Shown one piece after another: positions 5,442 to 8,551 of a stretch of 8,551 bases of DNA (positions are counted from its first letter, which is position 1; every line of letters begins with the position of its first letter). The notes below the pieces were generated by a model that worked only from the letters and a program-made list of their open reading frames with translations, ran no database searches and had not been told where the DNA came from. The DNA is taken from positions 1 to 8,551 of the forward strand of contig JAISCJ010000049.1 in the NCBI GenBank assembly GCA_031265645.1, in the 5' to 3' direction. This DNA comes from Holosporales bacterium. Lineage in GTDB: Bacteria; Pseudomonadota; Alphaproteobacteria; BNTO01. The translations under genes were made by a program, and so were the position numbers.

Positions 5442-5885
5442 TTAAGACAGCACAAAGGATTGTCTTTTGACTGTTATTGTCGCTTTATTTAAACCTTTTT
5501 TGATTTCCTGCCGGTGGTCCCCAGTTGTCTCCGACCTAGCAAATACGATTGCAGACTTGGATTTAAAATCGCCTAATTTAATAGGCACAACGTTCGATGT
5601 CCCTGGCACAGCTGGGATTTCAACAACCTCAAACCCATCTGGATAGGTATCTGTTAAAGTTTTGTATTGCTCGAAATACGCAGCAGAACTCATTGTTCTA
5701 AATTTTTCGTGTAGTTCATCTGTTTTCGGAAAAACAATATGTAAAATGACAACTGTATCGTTTGATTGGTCGGAAATTACAGTAATTTTTTTTAGTCGAA
5801 CCGTCGCAAGATGCAACGCCCATACTTGAGAATAAAGACCCACGCTAAAAGAAACTAAACAAATTATAAAACGCCACTTAACCAT
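5442..5885 (-). CDS. Exported protein, possibly TssJ-like
   Basis: This 147-residue protein begins with a signal peptide (MVKWRF, hydrophobic 6-19, Val-Trp-Ala at 21-23, likely cleaved before Leu24). The mature part alternates strands and one helix: a strand at 45-51 (VVILHIV), a helix around 66-78 (AAYFEQYKTL), a turn with VPG at 93-95, a strand IVFAR at 113-117, then a final strand 135-146. This order, with the PG turn and the hydrophobic strand before an arginine-rich loop, resembles TssJ, the outer-membrane lipoprotein of type VI secretion. However, there is no lipobox cysteine and no other secretion gene nearby. The resemblance is by eye and weak; export is firm. AGGA lies a few bases before the ATG. 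It points away from rpmE and shares a 150-base divergent region with it. Confidence 0.65.
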   Translation of the reverse strand: MVKWRFIICLVSFSVGLYSQVWALHLATVRLKKITVISDQSNDTVVILHIVFPKTDELHEKFRTMSSAAYFEQYKTLTDTYPDGFEVVEIPAVPGTSNVVPIKLGDFKSKSAIVFARSETTGDHRQEIKKGLNKATITVKRQSFVLS

Positions 5886-6034
5886 AATTCCTATTTTTTT
5901 CCTGCGGATTTTTTTTTCTGCATTCTCCTTAGCAGCGACTGCTCGGATGCAAAATTAGAATCACAGCAGTAAACTCAAGAAGAACCCCTCTCGCCTTGAA
6001 AAATTTTACAAAAATGAAGATATTTTGCAAACTA
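5886..6034. other. Divergent upstream region with a tiny leader frame
   Basis: This holds the upstream control region of the leftward 5442-5885 gene. On the minus strand AAGGAG precedes an ATG (5923-5921) by one base. That ATG opens a ten-codon frame MQKKKSAGKK ending in TAG seven bases before the main start. It contains runs of nine and seven A residues. A TTGAGT near 5978-5973 is a weak -35 candidate without a good -10. Confidence 0.3.
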
Positions 6035-6063
6035 TTGCATGGATAGAAAATAGTGTATATTCT
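6035..6063 (+). promoter_or_regulatory. Candidate promoter of the rpmE-uvrD unit
   Basis: TTGCAT (6035-6040), 17 bases, then TATTCT (6058-6063) gives a plausible sigma-70 promoter with 4 of 6 matches in each box. An alternative -10, TATATT at 6056-6061, has only a 15-base spacer. The transcript would start near 6070, about 28 bases before the rpmE ATG. Confidence 0.45.
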
Positions 6064-6097
6064 AAGACGGTTACACAAGAGAGAGAGGGCACAGAGT

Positions 6098-6337
6098 ATG
6101 AAGCAAGGAATTCACCCAGATTTGCACATGATTAAAGTCGTGATGACGGACGGGACTGAGTTCGAGACTAGGAGTACATGGGGAAAAGAGGGGGATACAA
6201 TCCACCTTGATATTGACCCGAAGTCTCACCCAGCGTGGATTGGAGGAGGGAAAAAGTTGATCGATAGTGGCGGCCAACTTAGTAAGTTTGGAAAGCGCTT
6301 TCAGAATTTCGGGCTGAAAGAGAAGAAAGACGACTAA
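6098..6337 (+). CDS. rpmE: Large ribosomal subunit protein L31
   Basis: L31 (bL31) is a small protein of the 50S subunit that contributes to the bridge with the 30S subunit. This 79-residue protein matches the alphaproteobacterial type throughout. It opens MKQGIHPDLHMIKVVMTDGT, then shows a TRSTWGKEGD block (about 25-35), LDIDPKSHPAWIGGG (about 38-52), and a glycine/phenylalanine-rich end (SKFGKRFQNFG). It lacks the CXXC pair of zinc-binding L31, which is normal for this type. The start is ATG 6098, because GAGAGGG at 6083-6089 lies nine bases before it and the family begins here. A GTG at 6053 would add 15 unrelated residues lying within the promoter. uvrD follows 15 bases after the stop, in the same transcript. 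Confidence 0.93.
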   Translation: MKQGIHPDLHMIKVVMTDGTEFETRSTWGKEGDTIHLDIDPKSHPAWIGGGKKLIDSGGQLSKFGKRFQNFGLKEKKDD

Positions 6338-6339
6338 GT

Positions 6340-6345
6340 GGAGGA
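6340..6345 (+). promoter_or_regulatory. Ribosome binding site selecting the uvrD ATG at 6353
   Basis: GGAGGA lies seven bases before ATG 6353. A GTG at 6338 is in frame but overlaps this site and has no site of its own, so the shorter start is preferred. Confidence 0.7.
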
Positions 6346-6352
6346 TTCGGAC

Positions 6353-8383
6353 ATGCCGCACTTTGGAACTTTACGAATTGTATCAAATCAGGATGATTTT
6401 TTAGTTGATCTTAATCCTGAGCAAAAAGAGGCTGTGACAACGACCTCAGGCCCGTTGCTTGTTCTCGCTGGTGCGGGAACGGGAAAAACGCGAGTGTTGA
6501 CGTCAAGAGTTGCGCACATAATTTCTCAAAACCTTGCTGAGGCAAATGAGATATTAGCTGTTACGTTTACCAACAAGGCCGCGTTCGAAATGAAACAGAG
6601 GATAGGGGAGCTTGTTCCTAACTTGCCCGGTGATATGTGGGTTGGAACAATTCATTCTATGGCCATGCGCATATTAAGGCAACATGGCGAACATGTTGGC
6701 ATCGATCCGAATTTTTCGATATTGGATGACGATGATCAACATCGAGTGATAAAAGGGATCGTGACGGTATTGGAGCTGGATGAAAAACAGTTTCAGACGA
6801 AGGTGATAATGAACCACATTCGCCGCTGGAAAGATAGGGGGCTGTTCCCCTGGAGGCTAGGATTGGCAATGGGGCCAATAGAAACCATGTCTAGGCGAAT
6901 ATACAAGGAATATCAAGAACGACTCAAAACGTTACGAGCTTTGGATTTTGGAGACTTACTCCTTTACTGTATAAAACTTTTTGATGATCATCCCGAATCC
7001 CTAAAATTCTATCAAGACAAGCTCAAATATATCATGGTAGACGAATACCAGGATACAAATACCTCTCAATATTTATGGCTAAAAGCGTTAGCATCTACTC
7101 ACAAGAATATATGTTGTGTCGGAGACGACGATCAATCCATATATAGTTGGAGAGGCGCTGAAGTTGGAAACATATTGAGGTTTGAGAGCGAATTTGAAGG
7201 AGCAAAGGTCGTTCGCCTAGAGCGAAATTATCGATCATCGGGGCACATATTGTCCGCGGCTAGTACCTTGATTCGGAACAATGTGAAGCGACTTGGAAAA
7301 GAGCTTTGGACCTCTGGCAGCGAAGGGGAGCTCATTCGAATTAAGCACGCGTGGAACAGTGAAGATGAGGCTCGGTTTGTTAGTAATGAAATCGAGAAAT
7401 TAAAAGCGGATGGTATGGACTTGGGGGAGGTGGCAGTTCTTGTTCGTGCAAGCTTTCAAACAAGAGAATTTGAAGAGCGTTTTCTTCGTCAAAATATTCC
7501 CTATCAAGTCATTGGTGGATTGCGTTTTTACGAGCGCCAAGAAATAAAAGATGCGATTGGATATATCCGTTTTCTTATCGACAACAATGACAGCCTCGCA
7601 TTTGAGCGCATAATCAATTGCCCGAAGCGGAGTATTGGAGAGGCAACTCTTCAAAAGGCACACGCGATTGCGCAAGCTGAGGGGGTACCGGTTTCTTTAG
7701 CAGCGCAAATGTATGCGTCTCGGGTTCGCGGTAAAGCATCGCAGGCGATTAATTCGTTTTTCTCCGTAATCACTAACGCGAGGAATCTCTTAGACAGCAC
7801 GCCTCCAGCAATTGTAGTCAAGACGTTATTGGAAGACTCTGGCTATATCGCGATGTGGAAGCAGGAAAAAACTGCTGAGGCATTAGCTCGCCTGGATAAC
7901 TTGAAGGAACTAGTGAACGCAATTGCGGAATTTGAGTCTTTGAGAGATTTTGTTGATCACGTTAGCTTGATGGCAGAACGAATTGATCCAGACAATCCAA
8001 ATGCTGTCAGCATGATGACAATTCACGGAGCAAAGGGCCTTGAGTTTGGTACGGTGTTTTTGGTGGGATGGGAAGAGAATTTATTTCCAAACCAGCGGAC
8101 GTTGGTTGATAACGGAATGTCTGGACTCGAGGAAGAGCGACGCCTTGCCTATGTTGGAATAACTCGTGCTAAGCGGTTGATATTTATCAGTTATTGCTCG
8201 CATCGTAAAACCAACAATTCTGGATGGCAGATGGCTACTCCATCTCGCTTTGTCCGGGAACTTCCAGAGGAGGATGTAATATTCATGGATAAGCGAGGAG
8301 TATCAACGGCAACGGAGCCTGTAAAGGATATAGCCGAAGAAGAGACGCCGGAAGTAGTTCGTGCTCGTTATAAGTTCATGTAA
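6353..8383 (+). CDS. uvrD: UvrD/PcrA-type superfamily 1 DNA helicase
   Basis: This is a 3'-to-5' helicase that releases the excised oligonucleotide and UvrC in excision repair and unwinds nicked DNA in mismatch repair. The 676 residues carry the full set of helicase motifs: Walker A GAGTGKT (40-46), Ia TFTNKAA (71-77), II DEYQDTN (230-236), III GDDDQSIYSWRGA (257-269), IV RNYRSS (291-296), V TIHGAKGLEF (556-565) and VI EEERRLAYVGITRA (593-606). The insertion domains lie between. The protein stops about 70 residues after motif VI. The C-terminal module of UvrD/PcrA, with its H-x-FG-x-G pattern and a role in RNA polymerase contact, is absent. Rep is a possible alternative name, but the motif VI context and length suit UvrD better. 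It sits between rpmE and an ABC permease gene. Confidence 0.92.
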   Translation: MPHFGTLRIVSNQDDFLVDLNPEQKEAVTTTSGPLLVLAGAGTGKTRVLTSRVAHIISQNLAEANEILAVTFTNKAAFEMKQRIGELVPNLPGDMWVGTIHSMAMRILRQHGEHVGIDPNFSILDDDDQHRVIKGIVTVLELDEKQFQTKVIMNHIRRWKDRGLFPWRLGLAMGPIETMSRRIYKEYQERLKTLRALDFGDLLLYCIKLFDDHPESLKFYQDKLKYIMVDEYQDTNTSQYLWLKALASTHKNICCVGDDDQSIYSWRGAEVGNILRFESEFEGAKVVRLERNYRSSGHILSAASTLIRNNVKRLGKELWTSGSEGELIRIKHAWNSEDEARFVSNEIEKLKADGMDLGEVAVLVRASFQTREFEERFLRQNIPYQVIGGLRFYERQEIKDAIGYIRFLIDNNDSLAFERIINCPKRSIGEATLQKAHAIAQAEGVPVSLAAQMYASRVRGKASQAINSFFSVITNARNLLDSTPPAIVVKTLLEDSGYIAMWKQEKTAEALARLDNLKELVNAIAEFESLRDFVDHVSLMAERIDPDNPNAVSMMTIHGAKGLEFGTVFLVGWEENLFPNQRTLVDNGMSGLEEERRLAYVGITRAKRLIFISYCSHRKTNNSGWQMATPSRFVRELPEEDVIFMDKRGVSTATEPVKDIAEEETPEVVRARYKFM

Positions 8384-8551
8384 ATGACTTGGCGCGCGAT
8401 AGGACATAAAAATGCAGGGCAGAGCCGAATGGGGCGGTCTGCTGCTGTGCGGCGCGTGTTAGCAATTTTTAAAAAAGAAGTGTATCACATCATTCGTGAT
8501 CCATTCTCGCTGCTAATTGCATTAGTTATGCCAGTTCTGATGGTGCTGATG
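8384..8551 (+). CDS. ABC-2 type transporter permease, N-terminal fragment
   Basis: The visible 56 residues begin with a basic, glycine-rich lead (MTWRAIGHKNAGQSRMGR). Next come RVLAIFKKEVYHIIRDP and the start of a membrane helix (FSLLIALVMPVLMVLM) cut off by the window edge. The pattern K-E-x5-RDP-x10-P is the standard N-terminus of ABC-2 permeases of the YhhJ/drug-export kind, which pair with an ATPase and often an HlyD-type subunit. The first possible ATG (8384) directly follows the uvrD stop, without a good ribosome site. An in-frame ATG at 8429 would give a shorter lead closer to the family's usual length. Tight linkage to uvrD suggests cotranscription rather than a shared function. The substrate cannot be told. 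Confidence 0.75.
   Translation, partial: MTWRAIGHKNAGQSRMGRSAAVRRVLAIFKKEVYHIIRDPFSLLIALVMPVLMVLM

Overview
The window reads as AT-leaning bacterial chromosome with a clear alphaproteobacterial flavour. The L31 protein is the alphaproteobacterial type without zinc-binding CXXC pairs. XerC ends in the proteobacterial AHPRA tail. An ISC-type IscU is present. Intergenic stretches are long, AT-rich and palindrome-rich, and several housekeeping proteins are short or divergent. This would fit a host-associated lineage such as Holosporales/Rickettsiales relatives, but that placement is inference. No transposase, CRISPR array, rRNA or tRNA was seen.

Layout. The left part (1-2219) is transcribed leftward: the first 38 codons of uvrC, an unrecognised exported four-cysteine protein, and xerC. 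A divergent intergenic region (2220-2525) separates these from a rightward cluster (2526-4802): a small two-helix membrane protein, lspA, iscU and lgt. LspA and Lgt are the enzymes that cleave and lipidate bacterial lipoproteins. The Fe-S scaffold IscU sits between them and has its own candidate -10 element.

The middle (4803-6034) is gene-poor. It contains a strong leftward terminator. Just upstream of that is a small leftward reading frame broken by one in-frame TGA, and then an exported protein with a weak, fold-level resemblance to TssJ of type VI secretion. The right part (6035-8551) is rightward: a promoter, rpmE (L31), uvrD/pcrA helicase, and the start of an ABC-2 type permease whose ATG directly abuts the uvrD stop.

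Functional links. uvrC and uvrD, two nucleotide-excision-repair genes, lie at opposite ends in separate transcription units. The only clear pathway pair is lspA/lgt. I did not find a convincing new defence or mobile system. The best candidates for something undescribed are the TGA-interrupted small gene with its own terminator, the two exported orphan proteins, and the unusual IscU in a lipoprotein-processing operon.
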